64,000 nucleotides of DNA from Erysipelotrichaceae bacterium (lineage in GTDB: Bacteria; Bacillota_I; Bacilli_A; RFN20; CAG-826). Position 1 is the first letter of the stretch. The number at the start of each line of letters is the position of its first letter. The notes below the pieces were generated by a model that was not told the origin of the DNA, did not search any database, and was given only the letters and a program-made list of their open reading frames with translations. The stretch is from positions 62,001 to 126,000 of the forward strand of contig SVAY01000002.1 of assembly GCA_015059185.1 (NCBI GenBank), read 5' to 3'. The translations under genes and the position numbers were made by a program. Positions 17,203-27,463 of the stretch are shown in pieces.

Positions 17203-18612
17203 CTATTTATTATTTTTATTGTTTCTTAAAGCATTATTAACTGAGTTGTCAACAATGTTTTTGCCTGGAGGTTCAACTCCAAAGAGGTTTTTATAATTGG
17301 CATCACGATTATAATTACCGCCGCCAGCGTTGTTATTTTTATTTCCACCGAAATTATTACCGCCACCATTGATAGCGTTTCTAACATCTTGTTGTTTACC
17401 ATTATTAAGTTGAGCAGATCCCCTTCCAGCTTGATTGTTAGCAGAGCCAGAACCACCTAATTTATTTAAATTAAGTTGACCTTGTTCCATCTTGTAATCT
17501 CGAGAGGTTTTAAAGCCTAAAGCTCTACCAGTTGCGGTACCAAGACCGAAGTTTCTCGCATCTCTAGTAAAGTTGAATGCGCTTCTTGTGGCACTGAATG
17601 GCGTCTTGATGAAACCACCAGCACTAGAGATAGCTCTACCGAATCCCATAGAGGCAATGGCGTTATCTCTCATTTCATTACTACCAGCACCTTGAGAGAC
17701 TAAGTTACCTACAAGGGCCATCATACGGTTCATGGAGACACCACCACCAACGATGATGAGAATCTTCATAACATTATTTAGTATATAGTTATCAAAGAAC
17801 ACTAAACCGTTAGAAGTAATTGCTCCAACGATTAATGCGTAAATATTAATAGCAATAATACACCCATATCCTGTAAGCAACTTAATAATGAATTGATCTC
17901 TCCAAAGTTTGAATCTAGCACCGTCATCTAAGACTGCAGTAGATAAAGAGATAGGTGAGAAGATGTATAAGACAACAATTGAGATGGCTCTATCGACGAA
18001 GACGAGTAATGCTCCGCCTAAAGAGATAAGAAGGACAATACCTGTGAGCCAGCTAAAGAAGAAGTCATATTCACTTAAATCGACATAAGTACTCATGCTT
18101 GATGTACTACGATAATTGAAGGACGGGATTAAATAGAAGTCATTAGGAACTCCGGAATGGAGCGCATCTTGCGCAAATGCACCAGCAAGGAATCTACCAA
18201 GTCCATCTGGTGAACCTCCTAATGTGGCTGAATATAAAGCCTTCATTATTGTATTAGTAAAGAATAATAATACAGTAAATGCTACTGGAATGAATAAAAA
18301 GATAAGTAAAGTCTTTCCTACTTGCACTCCAATTTGTGCAGGCGTTTTTTCAACCTTTTCTGTAGCAACTGTTCTTATAATGGCAATAGCGCCAAATATA
18401 AAGACAAGAATTACACCAATCAATGTCGCAACTGCAAAAGCAACAGTGATTGACTGATTCTTCAATAGGAATCCAATGAAATCTGTCTCATCTCCGTAAT
18501 AAGTTATTGGTTGTATGCCACATAACATGTTAGCACAAGCCAATAGGTTATCAACGAGCGAGAACATTGATTTTGTAATTCCATAGAACATTTCCCAAAC
18601 CCAATCAAACAT
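17203..18612 (-). CDS. VirB6/TrbL-like polytopic T4SS channel protein
   Basis: 469 residues; ATG 18612 follows AAGGAGG. About seven hydrophobic segments lie between residues 45 and 330, including two long pairs with polar loops. From about residue 330 the C-terminal part is soluble, glycine/asparagine-rich and low in complexity (GGGNNFGGNKNNNAGGG), ending in a basic tail. This layout matches VirB6/TrsL proteins of Gram-positive T4SSs and the polytopic protein of Mycoplasma integrative elements (Mbov_0396 type, from memory). VirB6 forms part of the transfer channel. It is first in the virB6-virB4 unit and has the repeat-bearing promoter at 18642-18675. The family call rests on topology and neighbours rather than on a signature motif. 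Confidence 0.75.
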   Translation of the reverse strand: MFDWVWEMFYGITKSMFSLVDNLLACANMLCGIQPITYYGDETDFIGFLLKNQSITVAFAVATLIGVILVFIFGAIAIIRTVATEKVEKTPAQIGVQVGKTLLIFLFIPVAFTVLLFFTNTIMKALYSATLGGSPDGLGRFLAGAFAQDALHSGVPNDFYLIPSFNYRSTSSMSTYVDLSEYDFFFSWLTGIVLLISLGGALLVFVDRAISIVVLYIFSPISLSTAVLDDGARFKLWRDQFIIKLLTGYGCIIAINIYALIVGAITSNGLVFFDNYILNNVMKILIIVGGGVSMNRMMALVGNLVSQGAGSNEMRDNAIASMGFGRAISSAGGFIKTPFSATRSAFNFTRDARNFGLGTATGRALGFKTSRDYKMEQGQLNLNKLGGSGSANNQAGRGSAQLNNGKQQDVRNAINGGGNNFGGNKNNNAGGGNYNRDANYKNLFGVEPPGKNIVDNSVNNALRNNKNNK

Positions 18613-18641
18613 AAATGTGTCCTCCTTGATTGTTCAACATC

Positions 18642-18675
18642 AGTATAAGGGGATGTATGCCACAAATGTGCAACA
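18642..18675 (-). promoter_or_regulatory. Promoter with 11-bp-spaced direct repeats (site C)
   Basis: On the minus strand TGTTGCAC-N3-TGTGGCAT (18675-18668 and 18664-18657), followed after 9 nt by TATACT (18647-18642). It drives the virB6-virB4 unit. Spacing to the -10 box is 5 bp shorter than at sites A and B, equal to that of site D. Confidence 0.65.
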
Positions 18676-18677
18676 CA

Positions 18678-19361
18678 CTAATCAATAGCTCTTATAAGTA
18701 AGTTGAGGAAAGTAAAACTGATAGGTGTCATTGCCGGTATATTTAACCCAGAATTGTTTTCAATTCTAATATAGAGTAAACCGCCTTTATTCGTATGTAA
18801 GCATTTATCTTCATACGCACCTTGTTGAAAATTAGTTAGCGAAAAATCTTTCCATTTATTTTCATTTGCTGAAAAGTGATTACTTGCAATTGATTCCGAA
18901 GCTGGTAAATCATCATAAACGATTGGTGTACCATGGTCCGTGGAAGGCGAAGATAAATATCTAATCTTTTTAGGAGCTTCATCTTCATTTAAATAATAGA
19001 ATGAAGAAACATCAACCACTCCTGTTGCTTCCGATTTTATATAGAGGGCTATAGTTTCAATCTTAAGTGCCTCTAAAAATTCGATAACAAGATATACATA
19101 TTGACGATCTTCTACTTTATCATCGTCATCTTCCCAATCGAGACTATTAACAGTATATTCATTAAATAACGAATCTTTAATATTATACGAGTTAGTAATC
19201 CCGGAATCTTCTCCGCTATCATAAATTGCTCTAACAGGTCCAAAAGCTTCATAGTAGCTTTCATAGTTATCGCCCTTTTCAAAGCTGCCCAAATTAAAGG
19301 AACACGCTGAAAGAAGTAACGATGGTAGTATTAACCCTAAGAGAAATTTCTTTTGCAGCAT
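18678..19361 (-). CDS. Small lipoprotein of the T4SS operon
   Basis: 227 residues. Residues 1-20 are a lipoprotein signal with lipobox LSAC, so the mature protein should be anchored outside. The remainder is rich in acidic and aromatic residues and has beta-sheet-like alternation, with no repeat and no recognised family. It follows the pilin gene by 10 nt and precedes the repeat-bearing virB6 promoter, so it is probably the last gene of the coupling-protein/pilin transcript. By position it could do the job of VirB7- or VirB8-like scaffold proteins, for which no other candidate exists here, but the sequence gives no direct support for this. Confidence 0.7.
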   Translation of the reverse strand: MLQKKFLLGLILPSLLLSACSFNLGSFEKGDNYESYYEAFGPVRAIYDSGEDSGITNSYNIKDSLFNEYTVNSLDWEDDDDKVEDRQYVYLVIEFLEALKIETIALYIKSEATGVVDVSSFYYLNEDEAPKKIRYLSSPSTDHGTPIVYDDLPASESIASNHFSANENKWKDFSLTNFQQGAYEDKCLHTNKGGLLYIRIENNSGLNIPAMTPISFTFLNLLIRAID

Positions 19362-19371
19362 AGATAATTAA

Positions 19372-19683
19372 TTACCTAATAAAGATGTAAGAGTTATTGG
19401 AAAGCCAATCAGTAAATACTGTTGTTGCAATTTGTAAAGCAAGCAATAAAACGAAGATGAGGACATAACCAATAATGGCATTCTTTAAATTGTTTTTTGC
19501 TTTCTCATGATCTTGTGGTTCTTCTGCTCTAGCAAATTTAACGCCGAGGAAAATAACCCAGATCGCACCAGCAGCACCTACTACACCTAAGAGTACTGGT
19601 ACAACCCAACCGAGCACATCCATCAATGGTTTTACAATGGTTTGTAACTCCTGTTGGCTTAATTGAACAATTATTCCATTCAT
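19372..19683 (-). CDS. VirB2-like T4SS pilin/two-helix membrane protein
   Basis: 103 residues; ATG 19683 follows AAAGGAG. Two hydrophobic helices (about residues 25-49 and 70-92) are separated by a basic/acidic loop of the type KFARAEEPQDHEKAKNNLKNAIIG. This loop pattern is the usual signature of T4SS pilin-like proteins of Gram-positive bacteria (VirB2/TrbC-like). No cleavable signal peptide is evident. It should sit in the membrane and build the pilus-like core or a channel ring. It lies between the giant surface protein and the small lipoprotein genes in the T4SS operon, 43 nt after the former. Confidence 0.8.
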   Translation of the reverse strand: MNGIIVQLSQQELQTIVKPLMDVLGWVVPVLLGVVGAAGAIWVIFLGVKFARAEEPQDHEKAKNNLKNAIIGYVLIFVLLLALQIATTVFTDWLSNNSYIFIR

Positions 19684-19726
19684 ATTCTTTCTCCTTTCGA
19701 ATGTTATAATTTTTTATAAACACTGA

Positions 19727-22700
19727 TTATTCATCAGTCTTTAACTTAGTATGGTAGACAAGGCCAAAAGCCAAACCTGCCATTGCGATTACACAGGTGA
19801 TAACAATAAAGATGCTAGCAGATGCGGACGCAATAGGTTTACGTGTAAATTCGTATGCAGTAGTTACACCTTGAATGTTAGTGATTTCAATACGATATTT
19901 ACCACTTGTAGTAATAGTTGGACTATTTTTAGCAGCAGTGACAGTTGTTGTTTCAACTAATACACCATTTTTATAAACTTTAACGATGTCACCAGCGACG
20001 AGTCCAGATAATTGAACGTCTCTAGCAGTGACTCCACCATCTTCTGCTCCAACTAATTTTGCAGTTGGTGGCGCATCGTTAATCGCGACTGTGAAGTTGA
20101 AGCTAGAAATTGTCTTGGTGCTAGTGACGACAATTGCGTAACTACCATTTTCATCAAGAGTTAATGTTGTCACTCCTGTAATTGGTAATAATTTACGCGA
20201 GTCTTCACTTTCGACCTTCCAGACTTCGGTTATTTCATAATCATATGGGGTATTGTATACAAATTTCGCTAATTCATTATTAAGGATATAGAAGCTTTCA
20301 TAGCTTTGATTACAAATCGCATCTTCAATCAATAATTCCCAATGGCCAGTAGAATTAAATGTATTGCTTTGGTATTCAGATAATAATTCTCCATCCTTGA
20401 AAACATGTTTAATATAGCTTTCATCAGTTGAACTAAAGAGGACGGATGAATAGTTAACAACACCATCAGTAATGACTTCAGCATTATTATTTTTGGTATC
20501 AACTAAAGAGTAATGGTTCATACTCTTATGGTTGATGGTATAGACAAAGCGGTTACCAGCAATATCGTTAATCACAAATGTGTATTTACCATCAGCGTAA
20601 TATTTATAACCAGAAATGTAACGACTATAATCACCATCATTAATGGAAACAATACCATTTAAGTTATCAGCAAAGACAACGGCAATGTCATCTTTTGTAT
20701 AATATTCATTTCCAACTGTCACAATCTTCATATTTGAGAGATCAGCAGAAATATCTTCTCTATATAGAATGGCGTTAAATGTCACATCATTACCATATTC
20801 ATCGTTGAATCCAATGGTATACGAGAAGGAACCGGTGCCACTGATATTTGAGAATTCAATGGAATATGGTTCATCTAATTTATATTCCGCACCATTTATT
20901 GTGAATATATAATTTTTGCTAGTTGTTGAGAAACGTAATACATAGTTAGAATAGAATCCCCTATTAAGAGCAGTATATATATCATAACTAGTAAATGTAT
21001 TTGGATCATTTGTGGTTTTACGTTCAAGGGTTAATGATGGGGTATTGCTATAGAATACTGATTTAATTTGTAAATCACCATATTTATTTCTAAAACCAAC
21101 TTTATATTCACCATTACCGTATCTACCAATAGCGTTAATTAATGATTCGGTTTCGATATCTGGATTAGCGTTAATCGCGTCATATAATTTATGGAGAGTA
21201 CCATTAATTGAGACATCGATATAATCAACACCTTCACCGACGTGAATTGTACATGGGGTGTTAGTATAATCTTTCACTAATGCCTTTTCACTATAGCCAG
21301 TGATCCATTCTTCTTGGAAGATGAACTTGTTATCATCAAAGATTTCAAAATCAAATTCTTCTTTGATACCATTATCACTAATAACCTCAACGTGGAATTG
21401 ACCTTCAACTGTAAGAGTTAGAACCATTGCATCATGTTCATATTCAGCGGCAGCCCTAATACCATTAACATAGAATGTTACGGCGTCACTAAGAACAATT
21501 AAACTGATTGTTTGATTAGAATAAGCAACATGACGTTGATCTTCATAATATACGTCACTATTATCCATGGTATGGATCTTAATATAGAAGCCGAATGTAT
21601 CAATCTTCTTCAAGTTATAAGTCTTAACATTACCGAATTTATTAGTAACAATAATTTGATAATAGCCTTTTTCTTCTCCAATAAATGGTGACCATGTTTC
21701 GCCATCAAAGATGACCGTGTAATCTTTTACAATTCCGATTGGAGAGAAGCTATATTTAACTTCTGTAATATCAGTGTCATAGTCATCAGTATCAATAGTT
21801 AATGTTTTAGAAACGTTAATATAGAAGCTTGATCCTTCAACGATTTCTTGATCTCCACTATAAATAGTAAGCTTAGATTCTTTCTTGGATAAACTTGCTT
21901 TATATAATGATGGGAGTCTACCTTTACCAACCGAGAAGAGAGTTTCAACATAAAGATCGTTATCAGGAGTGCTTATTCTATATGAAACATTACGATTGTT
22001 ATCAAACATTGCTTCAACAACATATCTAGTAGTTTCAATAACCTTATACCATTGATTCTTAGATACGCTATCAACAACTAAGCTAAAGCCAGAAACTTCA
22101 TCATAATAAGAATATGGGGATTCAATATTATCGACGACTTCAACGCGTTTAATATATCGACCATAGGTGAGGACATCGCCATCAAAATGTAATTCATAGG
22201 TGTAAGAAAGATCACCATATTTGATTAAGATAAGTTGAGTGCCAACAGAATAAGTTCTCACAACAAAATTATCGTGACCATAGCTAACTTTGCTTTCTTC
22301 GATTGGAGTTGTGCTTTCATCAATATAGCCTCCAGCAAGTCCGTATTCGATATTAGAGAAGCTGAAGTTTGATATATTACCTAATGCATCAGTTGCGGTC
22401 ACAACATATTCACCATATCCTGTAAGTGTTAAAACACCAGTTGAAGAATCATACTTAGGGTTAGTAACAACTACTCCATCCTTCGTTAACGAGACATTAG
22501 AAACACCGGAATTATCATTGATTCGGATGGTGATCTGCGTACCAGAAATCGTATCACCACTATCAAATGGTAATAATGTGGTACCGGTTTGTTGATAATC
22601 TAAATAATCAAGGGTAATAACATCATCAATATTTGGATATTTACTCCAATCAATGACGTCAAATGTGGATGTTGAAACCACTTTATCTCCGTCATACACA

Positions 22701-25700
22701 ACAACAGGTGCATATGAACTTCCAACAAAAGTTCCACTATATACAGGGGCTCTACTATCAGCCTCAAAGATAAATACTCTATCGCTTTCTGGGGTCTTAG
22801 AGTACCACACTCTTAATCTCCAGTTTTTCAAGGTGTTAAAGACAAGAGCCTTTCTAGTTGGGCTATAAGAGTACTCAGTGTTATCTAAACCAATGACTTC
22901 AAAAGATATATCATCAGCAACACCGGCAGCGTCAAATATCGCTCTTGCACAGGCCGAGGAATAAATATAGCTTAATCTTGGGTTTGTTGCGTCGGTATTA
23001 ATCACCATTCTACTTTCATGTTCTGGATCATATTGAACTGGTGTATCTCCAACATAATAGTACCAAGTTACTTCTGGAGCAGGTGCTTCATGGACAATAG
23101 CTTTAGTAACACTATTACCATAAATATCGCTCACAATGATACGATAGATACCTGTTTCGGTATAAACCTTATCTTGAACGTAAGTAGAATACTTGAGTTC
23201 ACCATTTATATATATTAAATAGGAATAGATTTCTTTTTCGTCTCTATTATTAACCTTTACTCTTACGCCGTTTTTTGAGGATGTTTCTTCTGCAGTCACT
23301 TCAAGAAGTGTTTGAGAGAGAATAACAGTGTAAGTAGTAACGTTGCCAGATCTATCACCAACTTGGACATAATGGTTACCATCTCTTAATGTATATGATT
23401 GGTTACCACTAAAATCAGAAGCATAATAGACATTTTCTAATACACGTTGAGGATATGTGAATACTGCAATATAAGCTAATTGATCTGTATCAGTTAAGCT
23501 AGAGAGGGTAAATGATTTACCATTAAATTTAGTAACGCCACTACTATCTGGAAGGATGTAAGGTGTATCAAAATCCTCATCGATATAAGCGGTGATAATA
23601 GGTTGTACGTGATCGATATAAACATCAAAGGTTGAAACACCATTTTCATCGTATTCTTTAATGGTGTATACGCCTCTATCTCCACCTAAAACCTTTCCTA
23701 AGATATCGCCATCACGAGCATCAATCTTATTCCAGTTAGAAGAGGAGGAACCTTGATAATAATAATATAGCGTTGTCATATCACTAATAGATAATTCCAT
23801 ATTGGTCGCTAAAGGATACGCAATTCCTAATACGTTAACGGTATTTTGATATATACTCATATCACCTTCAGAAGTATATGAACTATTTGTACCAGCATAT
23901 TTAGTTCCACACATCGTTTGATATACGGTTTCAGGATATGCATGTAATTGAGATGGTCTTAAATATGGAGCACTTGTAGTTGGTGATAATGTTTCTTCAT
24001 CAACTAAATAACGGGTAGAGCCATTATTCACAATACGATTAGTAACAATATCAAGCGCATCATTAAGATTTTTACTTAATCCATAAGGGTTGATACCATC
24101 ACTTACATCGCCACTGTCACTATAGAAGTAGAATGCCCAACTAAATGGATTAGAATCGCCATTAGTCCAAGTTTTCTTCTTATATCTAATCCAGAGTTGA
24201 CCTGCTCTAGCGCTTCCAAGGGTTTCGTCTTCTGCCATGACATAAGCAGTAGAACCTTGTCCAGTGTTAAGAAGGGAAGCCGTAGTTTCAGTAAGTTGTA
24301 TTAAATAGAGATCTTGTTTCTCCATGAATTTAATATATTTTTTAGCTGCAGCAATGCTAGAGAATGTTGGTTCAGTTGAACCGCCCTCATATTTTCCAGA
24401 ATCTGGATTGATTGTCGCACCATAATTTATCGAACTGACTTTGCTTGTGCCTTCCACGTAATAATAGAATTTCGCATCGTTTAATTGATAGGTGCTATTG
24501 TTCAAGACTAAATCTTCAGTAGTCTTTGTTCTATTGGTGGTCATATCATCTAGACCATGAGTAAGACAGAAGGTAATATTCTCTCCAACTAAATTCACAT
24601 TATCTGTTCCACCACTAACACGAGGTGAAATAACATACATTCCAGAACTTAATGGTAAAGAAATATATGAAGTTTTAGAAGAAGCTTCATAAACTTGACC
24701 ATTGACTGAAAGAGAATATACAGCACCATTTTGGATGTAACCTAGAGTAACTGTATCTGTAGGATCAACTTCAAATCTTATGGATTGTTGGGTGTCATAC
24801 ACATAGACATCATAATTGATGCCAGAGAATCTAGGTTGTTTTGTATAATCACTAGGGAAAGTCACTTTTCCTTTAAAAGTACCTCTCACGTCATAAGAAA
24901 CGTCAACTGAATTTGTTACAGTGCTATTCCCTGCTTTATCAGTAACAATAAAATGTATTTTCGTATCAAGTCTAAACACATCATCAGTTAAGTATTCTTG
25001 AATGGTCTTATCCACTGATATAGTAGACTTACTATCGATATTAGAATAGTAGGTATAAATAGTTCCACTAGAACTGCTATATTGTTTTACAACATTACTA
25101 AGGCTGGGAAGAATAGCGCCACCCTCAATAATCCTTTTCGAAATTGGAGTGACATTTCCATAATCATCCTTAATGTCATACACTAAGTCAACTGTATCAA
25201 GCGCACTAAACTGAGAAGAATCAGTTCCTTTTTGTCCAATTGTAAGATTAAAATATTTGGTTTTTAAATTACTTGGCACTTGTGTAGAGGCACCAGGATC
25301 ATTTCCAACTGCAAATGATGCCGGGAAGCCAGTATTATCATATTTATATGGTCCAAACGTCCTTGCATCAGAAACTGGATTTCTTCCTCCGTTAGTCGGT
25401 ACAGCCAGTGCGTGCAGATAATATGTGCCTGTCGGTACATTAACTAAAGTTACCTGGAACGAACCCTTTTCTTCATCAGTTAAAACGTGAGTGTAATCGT
25501 AATTAGCAGGTACATATGGATCGAGAGCTGGTTCTTCTGAAGTAGCTTCCCAATTAGGTCTTTGATCCCAAGTATAATAAACTGTACCTTCAGTAAAATC
25601 TTTACTTGCAGTTGTACTATTTGCAGAAAGGATAATATCATATGCATTTTTATAAGCGTCAGATCTATCAATATCAACACCTAAATGAGGGATAGATAAA

Positions 25701-27463
25701 TCAATGACATCACCAATAATCTTAACAGTTCTTTCAGCACCATCTTCGATAAGCATGTTGCCTTTATAATTGCCATATGCATCATAGGTCATACCTAAAT
25801 CTGAAATATCATTCTCAGGAAGTGTATAAGTAATCTTTTTAATCTTTTGGTGATTGCTTTGAAGTTTTTCGGCTGGGATTTCATACACTAATGTATCACT
25901 GAAATAACCACCTACATAATTTGCTACATAGGAAATATTGTTCACCTTTACCATGAAAGGTTTTTCTTTCTTTGGAAAAACCGCTTCACTGAAACGAAGG
26001 TAGATTTTAATATTTCCTTCTTTATCATATTCAGCATATTCATCTTTAATATATGGAGCAGTATCATCAACAAGAACAATATGGCTATAAATATCTCTAG
26101 CTTCGATATCATATTCTTTATTAGAGTTATAAATAGCTATACCAATTGAAAGACTTCCACAATATGGATACATTCTATAGAATGTGGTGTTATATAAATC
26201 GCCCTCTTTTCCTAAATAATCTATACAAGAACGACCTAAACGGAAAGTAATCTTTCTTCGATCAGCATTTTGCCATGTTGGTCCATTAGGAACATTGATT
26301 AACTTATCCTCTTTACCATTTGGATTCTTTCCTTCGGATAAATAATTAACCGCGGTTCCATTAAGACGATAACCACCTGTAGCTTCAGGGTCTACTCTGA
26401 TATGCATACCAAGATATTTATTTAAATTAGGGTAATTATGATTAAAGTCATTAGATTTCGTTTCACCGAACTTTTGATAATAGTCTCGAAAGAAGCCTTC
26501 ATTACCCCAGGAGAAATGTATTTTACTATTAGAGTGCCAACCTGCTGTATCAATACTTCTAGACATAACGGTGCCATAAGCCTTAAGTATCTTAGCATCA
26601 ACTAAATCAATCGCGTTAGAATTTAGAGAGGCTGTAATCCCTTCATAGAAAGATTTTTCCCAGTTATACCAGTTCTTTTTACCATCAAGTCCACGTGTAC
26701 CATCGCATATTGCGTCGCCTGAGAAAGTATTACCCCAAGGTGTTAAAGTATTATAGATAACCTCATAAAAGCCGTCATTTTTTTCTGCGCCAAATTGTTT
26801 GCTATTTTTATAATCAAAAAATACATTAGTACGATATTGATAAGGGAGATAGACACAAGTAGTGTATTGAGAGTTACGATATGAAGAAGGATCTGAAGCT
26901 GGTTTTGGATCACTTTCTGGATAAATATGGGTTGTTGTACCATCTTCCACAACAGTAATATGTGTGATTTTAACTTTAAAGTGTCTTCCGTAGAATCCAC
27001 CATCTTCAGCCTCAGCTGGTGAACTATCCCAGCGGAGTCTATGGTTAACTGTAGAAACCTTTTCTTTTGTTTCGGCGGTTAATAAGCTCTTGAAAGCAAT
27101 TGTACGAGTTTGGGTATAACCAGCATCAAAAGTAAATTCTTCTGCACCACTAGAACCAACATAATCAACGCCTTCAATCGCGTTCACGCTATGAGTTTCA
27201 TATTCGACAGTGATTGTACATGCCTCATGGGATCTTGCTTTGATTGTTGCATAGACAATATCACTACTATTATTTGGATAAGCAAATATTTTATCGCTGA
27301 ATTCAGCATAATAGAACACTTCATCTTCCGCTCGAGCCGCCATAAATGACTTAACGTCACCGTTTATATCAGTACAAATAGTTGTAATTCCAGGAATGAC
27401 GAATAAACTAGCAATAATGCCGTTAATCCAAAGGGCTAATCTTTTAAAACTTCTTTTTCTCAT
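19727..27463 (-). CDS. Giant 2578-residue Ig-like repeat surface protein within the T4SS operon
   Basis: 2578 residues; ATG overlaps the stop of the coupling-protein gene (TAATG) and has AAGGAGG upstream. A signal peptide (residues 1-45, ending near ARA) is followed by a Calx-beta-like stretch, then many beta-sandwich segments with the bacterial Ig-like look: DDTAPYIKDEY, VTDKAGNSTVTNSVD, IRINDNSGVSNVSLTKDG, GEYVVTATDALGN, GYYQIIVTNKFGN. A membrane helix near residues 2547-2570 and a short KLKTDE tail anchor it. It is among the largest proteins of its kind and must form a long fibre or sheath on the cell surface. Its place between VirD4 and the pilin implies a role in the T4SS, such as target-cell adhesion, comparable in role but not in sequence to PrgB of pCF10. 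No enzymatic motif seen. Confidence 0.85.
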   Translation of the reverse strand: MRKRSFKRLALWINGIIASLFVIPGITTICTDINGDVKSFMAARAEDEVFYYAEFSDKIFAYPNNSSDIVYATIKARSHEACTITVEYETHSVNAIEGVDYVGSSGAEEFTFDAGYTQTRTIAFKSLLTAETKEKVSTVNHRLRWDSSPAEAEDGGFYGRHFKVKITHITVVEDGTTTHIYPESDPKPASDPSSYRNSQYTTCVYLPYQYRTNVFFDYKNSKQFGAEKNDGFYEVIYNTLTPWGNTFSGDAICDGTRGLDGKKNWYNWEKSFYEGITASLNSNAIDLVDAKILKAYGTVMSRSIDTAGWHSNSKIHFSWGNEGFFRDYYQKFGETKSNDFNHNYPNLNKYLGMHIRVDPEATGGYRLNGTAVNYLSEGKNPNGKEDKLINVPNGPTWQNADRRKITFRLGRSCIDYLGKEGDLYNTTFYRMYPYCGSLSIGIAIYNSNKEYDIEARDIYSHIVLVDDTAPYIKDEYAEYDKEGNIKIYLRFSEAVFPKKEKPFMVKVNNISYVANYVGGYFSDTLVYEIPAEKLQSNHQKIKKITYTLPENDISDLGMTYDAYGNYKGNMLIEDGAERTVKIIGDVIDLSIPHLGVDIDRSDAYKNAYDIILSANSTTASKDFTEGTVYYTWDQRPNWEATSEEPALDPYVPANYDYTHVLTDEEKGSFQVTLVNVPTGTYYLHALAVPTNGGRNPVSDARTFGPYKYDNTGFPASFAVGNDPGASTQVPSNLKTKYFNLTIGQKGTDSSQFSALDTVDLVYDIKDDYGNVTPISKRIIEGGAILPSLSNVVKQYSSSSGTIYTYYSNIDSKSTISVDKTIQEYLTDDVFRLDTKIHFIVTDKAGNSTVTNSVDVSYDVRGTFKGKVTFPSDYTKQPRFSGINYDVYVYDTQQSIRFEVDPTDTVTLGYIQNGAVYSLSVNGQVYEASSKTSYISLPLSSGMYVISPRVSGGTDNVNLVGENITFCLTHGLDDMTTNRTKTTEDLVLNNSTYQLNDAKFYYYVEGTSKVSSINYGATINPDSGKYEGGSTEPTFSSIAAAKKYIKFMEKQDLYLIQLTETTASLLNTGQGSTAYVMAEDETLGSARAGQLWIRYKKKTWTNGDSNPFSWAFYFYSDSGDVSDGINPYGLSKNLNDALDIVTNRIVNNGSTRYLVDEETLSPTTSAPYLRPSQLHAYPETVYQTMCGTKYAGTNSSYTSEGDMSIYQNTVNVLGIAYPLATNMELSISDMTTLYYYYQGSSSSNWNKIDARDGDILGKVLGGDRGVYTIKEYDENGVSTFDVYIDHVQPIITAYIDEDFDTPYILPDSSGVTKFNGKSFTLSSLTDTDQLAYIAVFTYPQRVLENVYYASDFSGNQSYTLRDGNHYVQVGDRSGNVTTYTVILSQTLLEVTAEETSSKNGVRVKVNNRDEKEIYSYLIYINGELKYSTYVQDKVYTETGIYRIIVSDIYGNSVTKAIVHEAPAPEVTWYYYVGDTPVQYDPEHESRMVINTDATNPRLSYIYSSACARAIFDAAGVADDISFEVIGLDNTEYSYSPTRKALVFNTLKNWRLRVWYSKTPESDRVFIFEADSRAPVYSGTFVGSSYAPVVVYDGDKVVSTSTFDVIDWSKYPNIDDVITLDYLDYQQTGTTLLPFDSGDTISGTQITIRINDNSGVSNVSLTKDGVVVTNPKYDSSTGVLTLTGYGEYVVTATDALGNISNFSFSNIEYGLAGGYIDESTTPIEESKVSYGHDNFVVRTYSVGTQLILIKYGDLSYTYELHFDGDVLTYGRYIKRVEVVDNIESPYSYYDEVSGFSLVVDSVSKNQWYKVIETTRYVVEAMFDNNRNVSYRISTPDNDLYVETLFSVGKGRLPSLYKASLSKKESKLTIYSGDQEIVEGSSFYINVSKTLTIDTDDYDTDITEVKYSFSPIGIVKDYTVIFDGETWSPFIGEEKGYYQIIVTNKFGNVKTYNLKKIDTFGFYIKIHTMDNSDVYYEDQRHVAYSNQTISLIVLSDAVTFYVNGIRAAAEYEHDAMVLTLTVEGQFHVEVISDNGIKEEFDFEIFDDNKFIFQEEWITGYSEKALVKDYTNTPCTIHVGEGVDYIDVSINGTLHKLYDAINANPDIETESLINAIGRYGNGEYKVGFRNKYGDLQIKSVFYSNTPSLTLERKTTNDPNTFTSYDIYTALNRGFYSNYVLRFSTTSKNYIFTINGAEYKLDEPYSIEFSNISGTGSFSYTIGFNDEYGNDVTFNAILYREDISADLSNMKIVTVGNEYYTKDDIAVVFADNLNGIVSINDGDYSRYISGYKYYADGKYTFVINDIAGNRFVYTINHKSMNHYSLVDTKNNNAEVITDGVVNYSSVLFSSTDESYIKHVFKDGELLSEYQSNTFNSTGHWELLIEDAICNQSYESFYILNNELAKFVYNTPYDYEITEVWKVESEDSRKLLPITGVTTLTLDENGSYAIVVTSTKTISSFNFTVAINDAPPTAKLVGAEDGGVTARDVQLSGLVAGDIVKVYKNGVLVETTTVTAAKNSPTITTSGKYRIEITNIQGVTTAYEFTRKPIASASASIFIVITCVIAMAGLAFGLVYHTKLKTDE

